The position numbers were made by a program, and so were the translations under genes. Source: Bifidobacterium crudilactis (lineage in GTDB: Bacteria; Actinomycetota; Actinomycetes; Actinomycetales; Bifidobacteriaceae). From it: a DNA stretch of 64,000 bases. Below are positions 52,959 to 61,699 of the stretch, one piece after another. Position 1 is the first letter of the stretch. Every line of letters starts with the position of its first letter. The notes under the pieces are model-generated. The model was not told the origin of the DNA and made no database searches. It saw only the letters and a list, made by a program, of their open reading frames with translations. The stretch lies in the NCBI RefSeq assembly GCF_000738005.1, contig NZ_JHAL01000002.1, forward strand, positions 494,634-558,633, in the 5' to 3' direction.

Positions 52959-53008
52959 CTCCGCAGGGGCCTCGGGTCAGGTCAAGGCGCTGGTCTGTTT
53001 TTCGCGGC

Positions 53009-53041
53009 GACCTGTTCGAAGCGTCTCACTTCGAACAGGTC
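53009..53041. terminator. Hairpin after the M20 peptidase gene
   Basis: A perfect 13-pair stem GACCTGTTCGAAG/CTTCGAACAGGTC with a seven-base loop. It lacks a T tract, so it is a probable but not certain terminator. Confidence 0.6.
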
Positions 53042-53128
53042 GATGGTTTGTGTGTGGTGTTCCGCCGAAAGCGGCAGGTGCAGGCCGGGGGATTGTATTT
53101 GGTCATGCCCTTCGCTAGTATCGGCTGA

Positions 53129-53223
53129 TGACACGGGGGCTGTGTGCGTGAGCGCACGGCTGAGATGAGGCGCAGCCTCAACCGAACGAACGTATACCGG
53201 GTAATGCCGGCGCACGGATGTCG
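53129..53223 (+). promoter_or_regulatory. TPP riboswitch (THI element)
   Basis: Conserved blocks occur in order: ACACGGGGGC, the P3 hairpin GTGCGTGAGCGCAC, CTGAGATGAGGC with a GAGGC/GCCTC side hairpin, ACCGGGTAATGCCGGCGCACGGATG. The outer stem TGACA/TGTC closes it. It stands about 60 bases before ykoE. Downstream, GTGCCTT (53234-53240) can pair with the ribosome-binding region AAGGCAC (53278-53284), which suggests control at translation. Confidence 0.95.
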
Positions 53224-53284
53224 CTCTTTTCCCGTGCCTTGAATTGCACCTCATGCGTGTCGAACGCATGGATATGAAAGGCAC

Positions 53285-53917
53285 ATGATCATCATGACTA
53301 CAACAACATCGAACGGTGTTCGTCCGATTCTTCGCTGGCGCGTAGTGGATATCGCCGTGGCATCCGTCATCGGCGTCGCCAGCTCGCTCATCTACTGGAT
53401 GGTGGCTCTGGTCTCCACAGGACCTTGGAACTTCCTGGAAGCGGTGATTCCGGGTTTCGGGGGAATCATCAACGGACTCTGGCTGTTTGCCGGACCACTC
53501 GCAGCGGTTATCGTACGAAAGCCCGGCGCGGCTCTGTACGCAGAAGTAGTCGCGGCCGTGCTGGAAGCGCTGATGGGCAACATGTGGGGAGGCGGCTCCA
53601 CCTTCGTCATCGGCCTTGTTCAAGGGCTGATGGCTGAGCTGGCCTTTGTCATACTGATGTACCGCAAGTGGAACCCCGCAACGCTGATTCTTTCCGGCGC
53701 ACTCTCCGGTGTGGGATGCTGGGGATACTCCTTCTTCACCAACCTTCAGGCCATCGACTGGGGCGGCTCCTACGGTGTCATCTATCTGGTGGCCACGGTG
53801 ATATCCGGCGCGGTGATCGCCGGTATTCTCATGTGGTATCTGTATATCGCCATCGCAAAAACGGGGGCTTTGGATCATTTCGTCTCCGGGCGCGAGGTAC
53901 GCGGAGTCAACGACTGA
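53285..53917 (+). CDS. ykoE: ECF transporter S component YkoE (thiamine precursor uptake)
   Basis: A 210-residue membrane protein with about six helices, matching the YkoE family (RWRVVDIAVASVIGVASSLIYWMVALV, GGIINGLWLFAGPLAAVIVRKPGAALYAEVVAAVLEALMG). YkoE is the substrate-binding component of the YkoEDC transporter, which imports hydroxymethylpyrimidine or thiamine. A TPP riboswitch upstream and the fused ATPase/EcfT gene 34 bases downstream confirm this context. The block GNMWGGGSTFVIGLVQGL is typical. Start: ATG at 53285 with AAAGG three bases away, in the region that can be masked by the riboswitch; ATG at 53294 is in frame. Confidence 0.95.
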   Translation: MIIMTTTTSNGVRPILRWRVVDIAVASVIGVASSLIYWMVALVSTGPWNFLEAVIPGFGGIINGLWLFAGPLAAVIVRKPGAALYAEVVAAVLEALMGNMWGGGSTFVIGLVQGLMAELAFVILMYRKWNPATLILSGALSGVGCWGYSFFTNLQAIDWGGSYGVIYLVATVISGAVIAGILMWYLYIAIAKTGALDHFVSGREVRGVND

Positions 53918-53951
53918 GCGGATATTTCGGTACGGATTGGATCTATGAGTG

Positions 53952-56681
53952 ATGAATCGCGAAACGGCGCAACAGCATGGGACGACGACGGTCGATAAGA
54001 CCACCGTGCCTCGAAGCGAGCAACTGCATGACATCGCGGAGGAAGAATCGGCATCGTCGCTGACCTTTGACCATTGGGGGTACAAGCATGCCTCGCGCCG
54101 CCATTTCGCGGTTCGTGACCTCAACCTTCACATCAGGGCAGGGGAGCGTGTGCTGCTTCTCGGCGCTTCAGGAATAGGCAAGTCCACCATCCTCGAAGGT
54201 GCCGCGGGCCTTATCGGAGGGCAGACCAAGTCGGCGACGCCACCCGAGGACTCCGACTCCGCTGATAGCGACGCATCCCAAAGCGCCCAGACTCCATCCG
54301 TCACTGACGCAGATGGTGGTCTGACCGAGGGGCGCGTCCTGATCGGTGAGCGAAGCATCCAGGAATCCATCGGCAGAGTAGGCCTGGTGCTGCAGGACCC
54401 GGACGCGCAGGCGATATTCCAGCGCCTGGGCGACAACGTCGCCTTCGGGCCCGAGAACCTGAATGTGCCCAGGGACCGGATATGGCAGCGCACCAGGGAG
54501 AGTCTCTCCGCCGTCGGCATGGATGAACTCAAACTCACCCACTCCATCCTGCACCTCAGCGGGGGGCAGATGCAGCGGTGTGCGCTCGCGGGAGCCTTGG
54601 CCATGCGTCCGGGAGTGCTGTTGCTCGATGAGCCGACGGCGAATCTTGACCCGGACGGTGTGCACCAGATTGTCGGTGCGGTCGCGGATGTCGTGAAGAA
54701 ACGGGATTGCACGATGGTGCTGGTCGAGCATCGCGCCGGTCCGTGGATCGACATGATCGACAGGGTCGTGGTGCTGGGGCTTGAATCCGATCAAGCAGCG
54801 GAACGGGACGCAGCATACAACGACGCAGCGAAAACCGGGTCGGCGAATCCGGGCGGGGATGCAGCTCGAGGTCTTGCCGATGACGACCTTGATCGCACGG
54901 CTTTCCGCAGAACCGTGATCGTGGCGGACGGCACGCCCGAAGAGGTGTTCACCGATGAGGCTCTTGACTTCGCGCAGCTGGGCATCTGGGTTCCCGACCG
55001 TTTCCGCAGGGCGGGTGACGTCGTCACGCAGATGCACACCTCGGACGAGCCTGACTATCCTGCGTCCGAAGGGGAGGGCGAGGTCGTGCTCAGCACCCGG
55101 AAGCTCTCCATCGGTAGACACGACGTGCCTATTGCGACATCGATTGACCTTGCCTTTCATCCAGGGCAGATCACCGCGCTGGTAGGACCGAACGGAGTGG
55201 GCAAATCCACGTTGTCGTTGACCTTGGCCGGTCTGCTCAAAGCGGTTGACGGCGAGGTCGTTGCCTCGCGGGAACTGGTCGACGGGTTGTCGAGCAGCAA
55301 TCCCTTCACATGGAAGTCCAGCGATCTGGCTTCGAGGATTTCGTACGTCTTCCAGAACCCCGAACACCAGTTTGCCAAAGGCACGGTGATGGAGGAGATG
55401 ATGCTCGCGCCTTTGCGATCCGGCATGGCACCGGAACAGGCGCAGGAAAGAGCAAACGACCTGCTCGAACGCTTCAATCTGCGCAGATACGCGAAGGTCA
55501 ACCCGTATACCCTCTCCGGTGGTGAGAAACGGCGCCTGACAGTGGCCTCCGCTCTGGCCGCCGCACCGCGTGTGCTGCTGCTGGATGAGCCGACCTTCGG
55601 TCAGGACCGGCGGACATGGATGCAAATCGTGAAGCTGATTCACTCCCTCCGTTCCGACGGCGTGAGCATCATCGTCATCACTCATGACCGTGACCTGGTC
55701 ACGGCGTTGGGCGCCAAAGTCGTGGAACTGTCCGCAGCGGGCAGCGGCGCATCCTGGAACGACGCCAAATCCCATGCGGCTGTTCCGGCGCCGCAAGTGA
55801 TGGATGCCCCGCCCGCTGCTTCGGTGAATCCTCACGAGGGGATACCTGCGGAGGTACCGGCAATCTCCCATGTGGAGGTGAGCCCGATGGATAGCCGTGA
55901 CGAGCCTGAACGACCATCGAGTCGTTCGCCTTTCCTGGCTTCACTGAATCCCGCATATCGCGTGATCGGAGGTCTCGTGGCCACGCTGCCTCTGCTGATC
56001 AGTCTTGATTGGGTTTCGGCAACGGTCGCTTTGGCTTTGGAATTCGTGCTGCTGATGATTGCGGGAATCGCGCCCTGGCATGTGATTCGTTCGACCTGGC
56101 CACTGTTCATCGGAGCCCCGGGCTCCGCGGTCGCCGTGCTGCTCTATGGAAAGAGTGGCGGTGACACGCTTTGGCAGTGGGGTCTGATTCTGGTCACGGA
56201 TCGCTCCGTGGACCTGGCGATAGCCACGGCATTGAGGATTCTGGCGATAGGCATCCCTGCCATCATCGCCGTGCTCGGCATTGATGCTACGGATTTGGCG
56301 GACGCCTTCAGCCAGGTGCTCCATTTCCCCGACCGTTTCGTGTATGGGGGACTGGCGGGCATGCGACTCTTCACGGTCCTGCAGGATGACTGGAGCGCCC
56401 TCACTGCTTCGCGCCGCTCACGAGGTCTTGGTGACGACAGCGCCGTGCGTACCTTCTTCCCTCAGGCCTTCGCGTTGCTGGTGCTGTCCATCAGACGCTC
56501 CACCACGCTTGCCACGGCCATGCAGGCACGCGGATTCGGCGGTTCCGGACCGCGGAGTCATGCCAGAGTTTCCGCATACGGCGTCAGGGATTACTGCTAT
56601 CTGCTGATCGCTCTCTCAGTTCCGGTGATCGCATTGATTTCGGCCGCGTGCCTGGGGACCTTCACCTTCTTCGGTGGCTGA
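53952..56681 (+). CDS. ykoD: Fused YkoD-YkoC: double ATPase plus EcfT in one chain
   Basis: 909 residues comprising three ECF subunits. ATPase 1 (about 20-320): Walker A GASGIGKST, signature LSGGQMQRCALAG, Walker B LLLDEPTANLD, His in VLVEHRAG. ATPase 2 (about 380-600): Walker A GPNGVGKST, LSGGEKRRLTVASAL, LLLDEPTFGQD, ITHDRD. After a linker, an EcfT domain (about 660-909) has about five helices and the coupling motif AMQARGFGG. With YkoE it makes a complete thiamine-precursor importer. In Bacillus, YkoD and YkoC are separate; here they are fused. ATG 53952 follows a GTG at 53949, and the ribosome-binding site is weak, so coupling to ykoE is probable. Confidence 0.94.
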   Translation: MNRETAQQHGTTTVDKTTVPRSEQLHDIAEEESASSLTFDHWGYKHASRRHFAVRDLNLHIRAGERVLLLGASGIGKSTILEGAAGLIGGQTKSATPPEDSDSADSDASQSAQTPSVTDADGGLTEGRVLIGERSIQESIGRVGLVLQDPDAQAIFQRLGDNVAFGPENLNVPRDRIWQRTRESLSAVGMDELKLTHSILHLSGGQMQRCALAGALAMRPGVLLLDEPTANLDPDGVHQIVGAVADVVKKRDCTMVLVEHRAGPWIDMIDRVVVLGLESDQAAERDAAYNDAAKTGSANPGGDAARGLADDDLDRTAFRRTVIVADGTPEEVFTDEALDFAQLGIWVPDRFRRAGDVVTQMHTSDEPDYPASEGEGEVVLSTRKLSIGRHDVPIATSIDLAFHPGQITALVGPNGVGKSTLSLTLAGLLKAVDGEVVASRELVDGLSSSNPFTWKSSDLASRISYVFQNPEHQFAKGTVMEEMMLAPLRSGMAPEQAQERANDLLERFNLRRYAKVNPYTLSGGEKRRLTVASALAAAPRVLLLDEPTFGQDRRTWMQIVKLIHSLRSDGVSIIVITHDRDLVTALGAKVVELSAAGSGASWNDAKSHAAVPAPQVMDAPPAASVNPHEGIPAEVPAISHVEVSPMDSRDEPERPSSRSPFLASLNPAYRVIGGLVATLPLLISLDWVSATVALALEFVLLMIAGIAPWHVIRSTWPLFIGAPGSAVAVLLYGKSGGDTLWQWGLILVTDRSVDLAIATALRILAIGIPAIIAVLGIDATDLADAFSQVLHFPDRFVYGGLAGMRLFTVLQDDWSALTASRRSRGLGDDSAVRTFFPQAFALLVLSIRRSTTLATAMQARGFGGSGPRSHARVSAYGVRDYCYLLIALSVPVIALISAACLGTFTFFGG

Positions 56682-56693
56682 TGGGCTTCACAG

Positions 56694-56766
56694 AGATAAC
56701 TGCACTACAAGGACAGCTTTTCCGAGGAATTATTGCCCAATTGCTGTCCTTATAGTGCAGTTATCT
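56694..56766. repeat. Family 2 inverted repeat, copy e
   Basis: 24-bp arms (56694-56717 with 56743-56766), perfect except for one pair, starting AGATAACTGCACTACAAGG. It begins 12 bases after the ykoDC stop and lies between convergent genes. Confidence 0.88.
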
Positions 56767-56788
56767 GGCTTGCGACATGAACATACAG

Positions 56789-56825
56789 TATGGGCCCGGC
56801 ATGTGTATCACATGCCGGGCCCATA
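56789..56825. terminator. Perfect 17-bp palindrome between ykoDC and sodA
   Basis: The stem 56789-56805 pairs fully with 56809-56825 around the loop TAT and is G/C-rich (GGGCCCGGC). It is symmetrical between convergent genes and is a likely bidirectional terminator, though no T tract follows. Confidence 0.7.
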
Positions 56826-56869
56826 CCCCCGTACGCGCTGTTGCGTGCGGTGCCCTTCCCCCAAGGAAG

Positions 56870-56887
56870 TGCGCGAATTATCGCGCA
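56870..56887 (-). terminator. Hairpin after sodA
   Basis: TGCGCGA pairs with TCGCGCA over a four-base loop. It begins 11 bases beyond the sodA stop. On the minus strand CTTCCTT follows, so it is a plausible terminator. Confidence 0.55.
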
Positions 56888-56897
56888 AGTACCATAT

Positions 56898-57518
56898 TTA
56901 TCGAGCCAGTACGGTATTCAGATTGCGTACTTCGTCGAAGCGAGCTGCCGCGTCGGCCCAATTGACCACGTTCCACCAGGCCTTGACATAATCCGGGCGA
57001 ACGTTGAGATAATCCAGGTAGTAGGCGTGCTCCCACAGATCCAGGAGAATCAGGGGAAATACGGTGACGGGTAGATTGCCCTGGTGATCGTACATCTGCA
57101 GGGTCACGAGCTTCTCGCCGAGTGAATCCCATGCGAGCACAGCCCAGCCGGAGCCTTGGATGCCGGCGCACATCGAAGCGAAATACTTCTTGAACCCTTC
57201 GAAGGAACCGAATTGGTCGTCGATGGCTGCACGGAGCTCGCCCTCTGGTTCCTGACCGTCCGCCGGAGCCATGTTCTTCCAGAAAATGGTGTGGTTCTTA
57301 TGGCCTGCGAGGTTGAACGCCAGATTCTTCTCGAAGAGGTTGGAGTTCTCCACGTTGCCTGATTCGGCGGCGTCGTGAATCTGTTCCAGTGCCTTGTTCG
57401 CGCCGGTGACGTAGGTCTGATGATGCTTGTCGTGGTGAAGCTCCATGATCTTCCCCGAGATAAACGGCTCCAGCGCCGAGTAGTCGTAAGGAAGTTCCGG
57501 CAAAGTATATTCTGGCAT
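56898..57518 (-). CDS. sodA: Superoxide dismutase, Fe/Mn family
   Basis: A 206-residue cytosolic superoxide dismutase. Metal ligands are visible: His28 in [13 protein letters not shown], His in [15 protein letters not shown], and Asp/His in [12 protein letters not shown]. The Tyr/Gln gate residues are also in place. Sequence blocks [27 protein letters not shown] and [12 protein letters not shown] resemble mycobacterial and actinobacterial enzymes. Whether Fe or Mn is used cannot be decided by eye. ATG at 57518 has AGGAGGA at ideal spacing. The gene is unusual for the genus, since most bifidobacteria lack SOD. It stands alone with a long upstream gap. Confidence 0.96.
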   Translation of the reverse strand: MPEYTLPELPYDYSALEPFISGKIMELHHDKHHQTYVTGANKALEQIHDAAESGNVENSNLFEKNLAFNLAGHKNHTIFWKNMAPADGQEPEGELRAAIDDQFGSFEGFKKYFASMCAGIQGSGWAVLAWDSLGEKLVTLQMYDHQGNLPVTVFPLILLDLWEHAYYLDYLNVRPDYVKAWWNVVNWADAAARFDEVRNLNTVLAR

Positions 57519-57902
57519 ATCGCTCCTCCTGATCTGCAGATCGGGTAGTTTCCCCGTAACTGAATATGTATCGAATGTGTAGCTGCTTGCGGGAGTCGGA
57601 CCTTTTCGGCTCCTGTTCAATCAGCTTAGTCCCGTTTGGAAAAGCCGATTTGGAGTTGTGCTTACAGAATGAGTGATATACAACACAAACGGCGCTGAAG
57701 CCGAGCACTGGTGCTATTTCCGTATCTTCCAGCGGCCCAGACGGGATGCTGGACGCTTGACAATCTGATGGCACGTCCCCCCGCGGTGCTGTCTCCATGT
57801 GGTTTCCGGAGATATGCACAAGGCATGAGATGTGTCCGCGAAATGGTGTTGCGGACGCGTCTCGTGCCGAAATGTGCGGTGAGCGTCTGATACTACGGAC
57901 GG
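57519..57902 (-). other. 384-base gap upstream of sodA
   Basis: This interval separates sodA from the 3' end of the ABC ATPase gene (57903). It must contain the sodA promoter, but no clear operator, palindrome or small gene was recognised. Confidence 0.4.
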
Positions 57903-58688
57903 TCAGCGTTGCCTTGCAGATGCGGAAGCTTTCTTTCCTGCCGGACGCTTGCGCAACGGTGCCAGCTGGAAGACTTCATCGGAACGTTGTGCGACTTCGG
58001 GGCTGTGCGTGACGATGATGACGCACTTGCCGTGTTCATGGGCGAGATCTCTGAAGATATCCATGATGTCGTTCTGCGTGTTGAGATCCAGATTGCCCGT
58101 GGGCTCGTCGGCGACGATGACCTCCGGCTCATAGCTCAGCGCGCGGGCGATTGCGACGCGTTGCTGCTCGCCTCCGGAAAGGTGAAGAATGCGTTCGTTC
58201 GCATATTCTGCAGGCAGATGGACCTCACTGAGCAGTTCCTCGGCTATCTTCTTTTTCGATTCGTCGAATTTCTTGCCCGAGGCGTCCATCGACAGGATGA
58301 TGTTCTCGCTCACAGTAAGCGAGGGGAGCAGATTGAAGCTTTGGAAAATCACGCCGATGTCATGACTGCGGAAGTCATAGCGATTCTGTTTCGCCAAATC
58401 TTTTCCCTGGTATACGACCTGTCCTTCGGTTGGTGAGGTCAACCCGGAAATGAGCGAAAGCAGGGTGGTCTTTCCTGCGCCTGAAGGGCCTGTTATCGAA
58501 TACACGGTGCCGCTGTTGAATGAGTAGCTGATGTCGTGAAGCACCTTTTTGCCGCCTTTGGTGTAGGCGTAGGAGACCTTCCTCAACTCCAGCGTGGCGC
58601 TTTTGCCGGATGTGTCGTCTTTCGACGTTCTGGCAGGGTTCTCGCTGGCGTGTGTATGGGTTGCTGTGGAATCTGTGGTTGAACTCAT
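57903..58688 (-). CDS. ABC transporter ATP-binding protein, MacB/LolD type (second set)
   Basis: A 261-residue ABC ATPase. An N-terminal 30-residue polar leader precedes Walker A GPSGAGKTT, Q loop FQSFNLLPSLTV, signature LSGGEQQRVAIARAL, Walker B VIVADEPTGNLD and switch His (VTHSPEVA). These are the typical MacB/LolD forms. A permease gene with the FtsX fold lies upstream in the same direction, 141 bases away, so the two probably form one exporter. The C-terminus is basic (RKRPAGKKASASARQR). It is a different gene pair from the one at 21.8-23.7 kb, with only family-level similarity. Confidence 0.94.
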   Translation of the reverse strand: MSSTTDSTATHTHASENPARTSKDDTSGKSATLELRKVSYAYTKGGKKVLHDISYSFNSGTVYSITGPSGAGKTTLLSLISGLTSPTEGQVVYQGKDLAKQNRYDFRSHDIGVIFQSFNLLPSLTVSENIILSMDASGKKFDESKKKIAEELLSEVHLPAEYANERILHLSGGEQQRVAIARALSYEPEVIVADEPTGNLDLNTQNDIMDIFRDLAHEHGKCVIIVTHSPEVAQRSDEVFQLAPLRKRPAGKKASASARQR

Positions 58689-58829
58689 GATGCTGTCCTT
58701 GTTGAGATGAATACGTGTTCCTCGGAATGCCGGTGAAAATGCTGAATGCTGTCGGGTTCCACTCCATGCCGCGCGTTCTTCATATATCTGCGTGGAGCCA
58801 GGGGGTGGAGCAATCGGGGGGGAGGTGGC

Positions 58830-60494
58830 TTAGGATCGGTCTGCAAGTATCTGGAGCGGTTCGTATCGCATGACGAATATCACGCCGACAAGAGCCGATA
58901 GCAGAGTCAGACCCAAACCTATCAACACGAGTTGGCCGACCATCGAGAGGCTGACGGTGGAGTTGATGGACGATACATAACTGACCGCCCTGGTGCCTAT
59001 GCGCCCTGGGCCGCCGTTGCCCTGCGAAGGTGGTGCCTGGGTGGTGGAACCGGAATTGCCGCCTGCATTCGAGCCACTGTTCGAGCTGCTGCCGGAACCG
59101 TTAGGTCCAGCCCCACCCTGCATGCCTCGGCCGAACTGAGCCTGCTGGCTGCTGTTTTCGCTCTCCTGCTGGGCGACCTGGCTGGCAAGCAGCTGATTCG
59201 ATACGGGAAGCGAGGTTGCGGCTCCGGCTATCGCACCGATACCGAGTCCGATCATCGTGACAATCAGCAGTTCGATGGCGAACTGGGCCGCGACCTTCGT
59301 CTTCTTCACACCCATGGCCGTCAGCACGCCCACCTCGTATTTTCGTTCCCTGACGTTGAAGAGGCTGAGCACTATGAGGACGACAGCGCCGACACCCAGC
59401 ACGATGAGCAGCAGTGTCAGAGCGAATTGCGAGAGGTTGTTCAACGGGACCAGACTGGATTCGTATTCCTCGACATCCGAGGAGGACACAGCATAGTCGC
59501 TGCTCAGCCCTGCCTTGGTGGCCTGGGTCTTGAAGCTCGTGTAGTCGCTTTTGTTGCTGAATACATAGGTGTAGCTGATCTGTGCGGCGGCGGACGTGGA
59601 GCTGGTGCCGGATGAGTCGGTGGTCGTGAGTGTGCTGGAGGCGTCGAGTCCGAGAGCCTTCAGCGTCGCCACGGAAGTGTAGATGGCGTTTGCCGGATCA
59701 CTGGCCGTGGATGAATTGCCCGGGCCGCCGGTGGAGCCGCTGGTCTCCGTGGAGTTCTTGTAGATGCCGACGACCTTCAGCGTGTAGGTCTTGCTCGAAT
59801 CGCTGGGATTCGCCGCCGTTATCGTGCTGCCAACCTTCAGGTTGTTGAAGTCGGCGAGTGATTTGGAGATGATGACCTCGTTATCGTCGGTGGCGTCATA
59901 GCCGAAGACTTCACCGGAGGTCATCGTGAAACTGCCGTTGGAAGCGTTCTTCACGGCCTGGTCCGAGGAGAATCCGACCAGTTGGAAGTCCCCGGAAATC
60001 GTCGTCGCCCCCATGCCGCCACCCATGCCGCCACCGGGCCCTTGTTGAGCATCGGCGTTCGATGATTCCGAACTGGAGCTTGAGTTGTCGCTGGAGGTTG
60101 TGGAGACCGCCTGGAAGGAATCGGTTTTCGCCAGTGATGACGTTTCCGTGTAATACGACGAGGCCACCGAGCTCAGCTTGGCGTACTTCTGATAGTCACT
60201 CAGCTTGAGTTCCTTGTCGCTGAGCGCCTCGCGGATTGCGCTGAAATCAGGCCGAGCGTCGGTGGTTGATGAACCACTGGTGTTGGAGGCACTGATGAGC
60301 TTGCTTCTGTCAACGCTGATCTGACCGGTAACGCTCGTGTTCTCAAGTCCGGTCTCCCTTGCGGAGTTGGCCGCCTGGCGTATCGACAACCCGATTGTGG
60401 CCGCAGCGGCGATGATGGCCACGATGATGGCGATGAGTATGTTGCGCCCTTTGTTGCGTATAACGCTTTTCCAAGCATTCTTGAACACGAACAT
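58830..60494 (-). CDS. ABC transporter permease, MacB/FtsX fold, with Gly/Ser/Asn-rich insertions
   Basis: 554 residues. A first helix (about 17-38) is followed by a large extracytoplasmic domain (about 40-345). Three C-terminal helices (about 355-385, 405-430, 520-545) form the FtsX core (FALTLLLIVLGVGAVVLIVLSLFNVRERKYEVGVLTAMG). Two low-complexity stretches stand out: a Ser/Gly region around QQGPGGGMGGGMGA in the extracytoplasmic domain, and a Gly/Ser/Asn stretch (GPNGSGSSSNSGSNAGGN) between the last two helices. AAGGA seven bases before the ATG supports the start. It probably acts with the ATPase downstream in export. Confidence 0.92.
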   Translation of the reverse strand: MFVFKNAWKSVIRNKGRNILIAIIVAIIAAAATIGLSIRQAANSARETGLENTSVTGQISVDRSKLISASNTSGSSTTDARPDFSAIREALSDKELKLSDYQKYAKLSSVASSYYTETSSLAKTDSFQAVSTTSSDNSSSSSESSNADAQQGPGGGMGGGMGATTISGDFQLVGFSSDQAVKNASNGSFTMTSGEVFGYDATDDNEVIISKSLADFNNLKVGSTITAANPSDSSKTYTLKVVGIYKNSTETSGSTGGPGNSSTASDPANAIYTSVATLKALGLDASSTLTTTDSSGTSSTSAAAQISYTYVFSNKSDYTSFKTQATKAGLSSDYAVSSSDVEEYESSLVPLNNLSQFALTLLLIVLGVGAVVLIVLSLFNVRERKYEVGVLTAMGVKKTKVAAQFAIELLIVTMIGLGIGAIAGAATSLPVSNQLLASQVAQQESENSSQQAQFGRGMQGGAGPNGSGSSSNSGSNAGGNSGSTTQAPPSQGNGGPGRIGTRAVSYVSSINSTVSLSMVGQLVLIGLGLTLLSALVGVIFVMRYEPLQILADRS

Positions 60495-60721
60495 TGCAAT
60501 CCTTAATCGTTTGTGTGAAGTGGACGGGTCAATAGCCGTATCTGCACCGGCCCGTACTGCACAGTAAACTGCACGGCCGTGGCAGAGTTCTGTGTGGGTT
60601 CTGCGATTGTTCTGCGGTATTTCTGAAAGACAGCTGTGAATCCTTTATCGAGAGTGGTACATGCTCCGTGCAGGCGACACAGCGACCCGGTGCTTGGGCG
60701 TCGCTTGGATAGAGTTAAGGC

Positions 60722-61603
60722 ATGCCCATATATTCTGAAATACTCGACAACCCCAAGGCGGACCGGATACGCAAGGTCAGCGATCTGAGTTCACGAAAAC
60801 GCAGGGAGGAGTATGGGCGGTTTTGCATCGAAGGCCCTCAGGCGGTGCGTGAGGCCATCGTCAACCGGGCGGAGATCATCCAGGACATCTTCGTTCAGGT
60901 CAAGGAGGACGATGGGCAGATGCAGGTGGTGTCCCCAGTGGTCGAACAGTTGCAGGAGCTGTCCCAGGAGTCGGACATCTACGTCCACCAAGTCACCGAG
61001 AGGGTGATGCACCGCATCAGCACCGACAGCCAGGGCATCGTGGCCGTTGCTGAATCGGAAGCCATGCATCCGAAGGCATCCGCGCTGACATTGCGAGACC
61101 ATGCAATGATCGCGGCGTTCTGGCAGATCAGGGACCCGGGCAATGCCGGTACCGTCATCAGGTCGGCCGACGCTTCCGGGTGCGATGCGGTGATATTCGT
61201 CGACGAATGCGTGGACCCGCTGAATCCGAAAGTGGTGCGTTCCACCGTGGGGTCGCTGTTCCACATTCCAGTGGTGATGATGGGCAGCGAAGACTTCTTC
61301 ACCTGGACGAAGCAGCTCGGCGCACAGGTGAGTGCGGCCGATGTCTACGGAATCGAAGGCAGACCGTCCTTGCAGCTTCCCGAATTCATCGATCGCGAGG
61401 TATCCATGTCGTCCTCCGATGTGAGTCCGCAGGCCTTTCTCTTCGGCAACGAGGCCCGGGGTCTGCCGGAACGCATACTCAGACAGGTCGATCGCACGGT
61501 ATTCATACCGATGTACGGCAAGGCCGAATCGATGAATCTGGCGACGAGTGCAGCGATTCTTCTGCACACCGTGGCTATGTCGAGTCACTTTGAAAGAATC
61601 TGA
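60722..61603 (+). CDS. TrmH/SpoU-family RNA 2'-O-methyltransferase
   Basis: A 293-residue SPOUT-fold methyltransferase. An N-terminal substrate-binding domain (about 10-110) precedes the catalytic knot domain, with motif 1 AFWQIRDPGNAGTVIRSADASG, motif 2 LFGNEARGLP and motif 3 IPMYGKAESMNLATSAAILL, which form the AdoMet-binding deep knot. These enzymes methylate ribose 2'-OH in tRNA or rRNA. The target nucleotide cannot be deduced. In actinobacteria this gene commonly lies directly before pheS, as here, with a gap of 96 bases. ATG at 60722 lacks a strong ribosome-binding site. Confidence 0.94.
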   Translation: MPIYSEILDNPKADRIRKVSDLSSRKRREEYGRFCIEGPQAVREAIVNRAEIIQDIFVQVKEDDGQMQVVSPVVEQLQELSQESDIYVHQVTERVMHRISTDSQGIVAVAESEAMHPKASALTLRDHAMIAAFWQIRDPGNAGTVIRSADASGCDAVIFVDECVDPLNPKVVRSTVGSLFHIPVVMMGSEDFFTWTKQLGAQVSAADVYGIEGRPSLQLPEFIDREVSMSSSDVSPQAFLFGNEARGLPERILRQVDRTVFIPMYGKAESMNLATSAAILLHTVAMSSHFERI

Positions 61604-61699
61604 AGTCGGTAAACGCTGAAAAAAGGCTGTTTCTGAGGTCACTTGGTAGACAGACTCAGGGGTAGATGAACTCAGGGGACAGATGAAGGAAGGTCCAAG

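Noticed and set aside
54168..55871. A 567-codon open frame antisense to the fused ykoDC gene
   Set aside because: It runs opposite two complete ABC ATPase domains and has no start signal or family resemblance.
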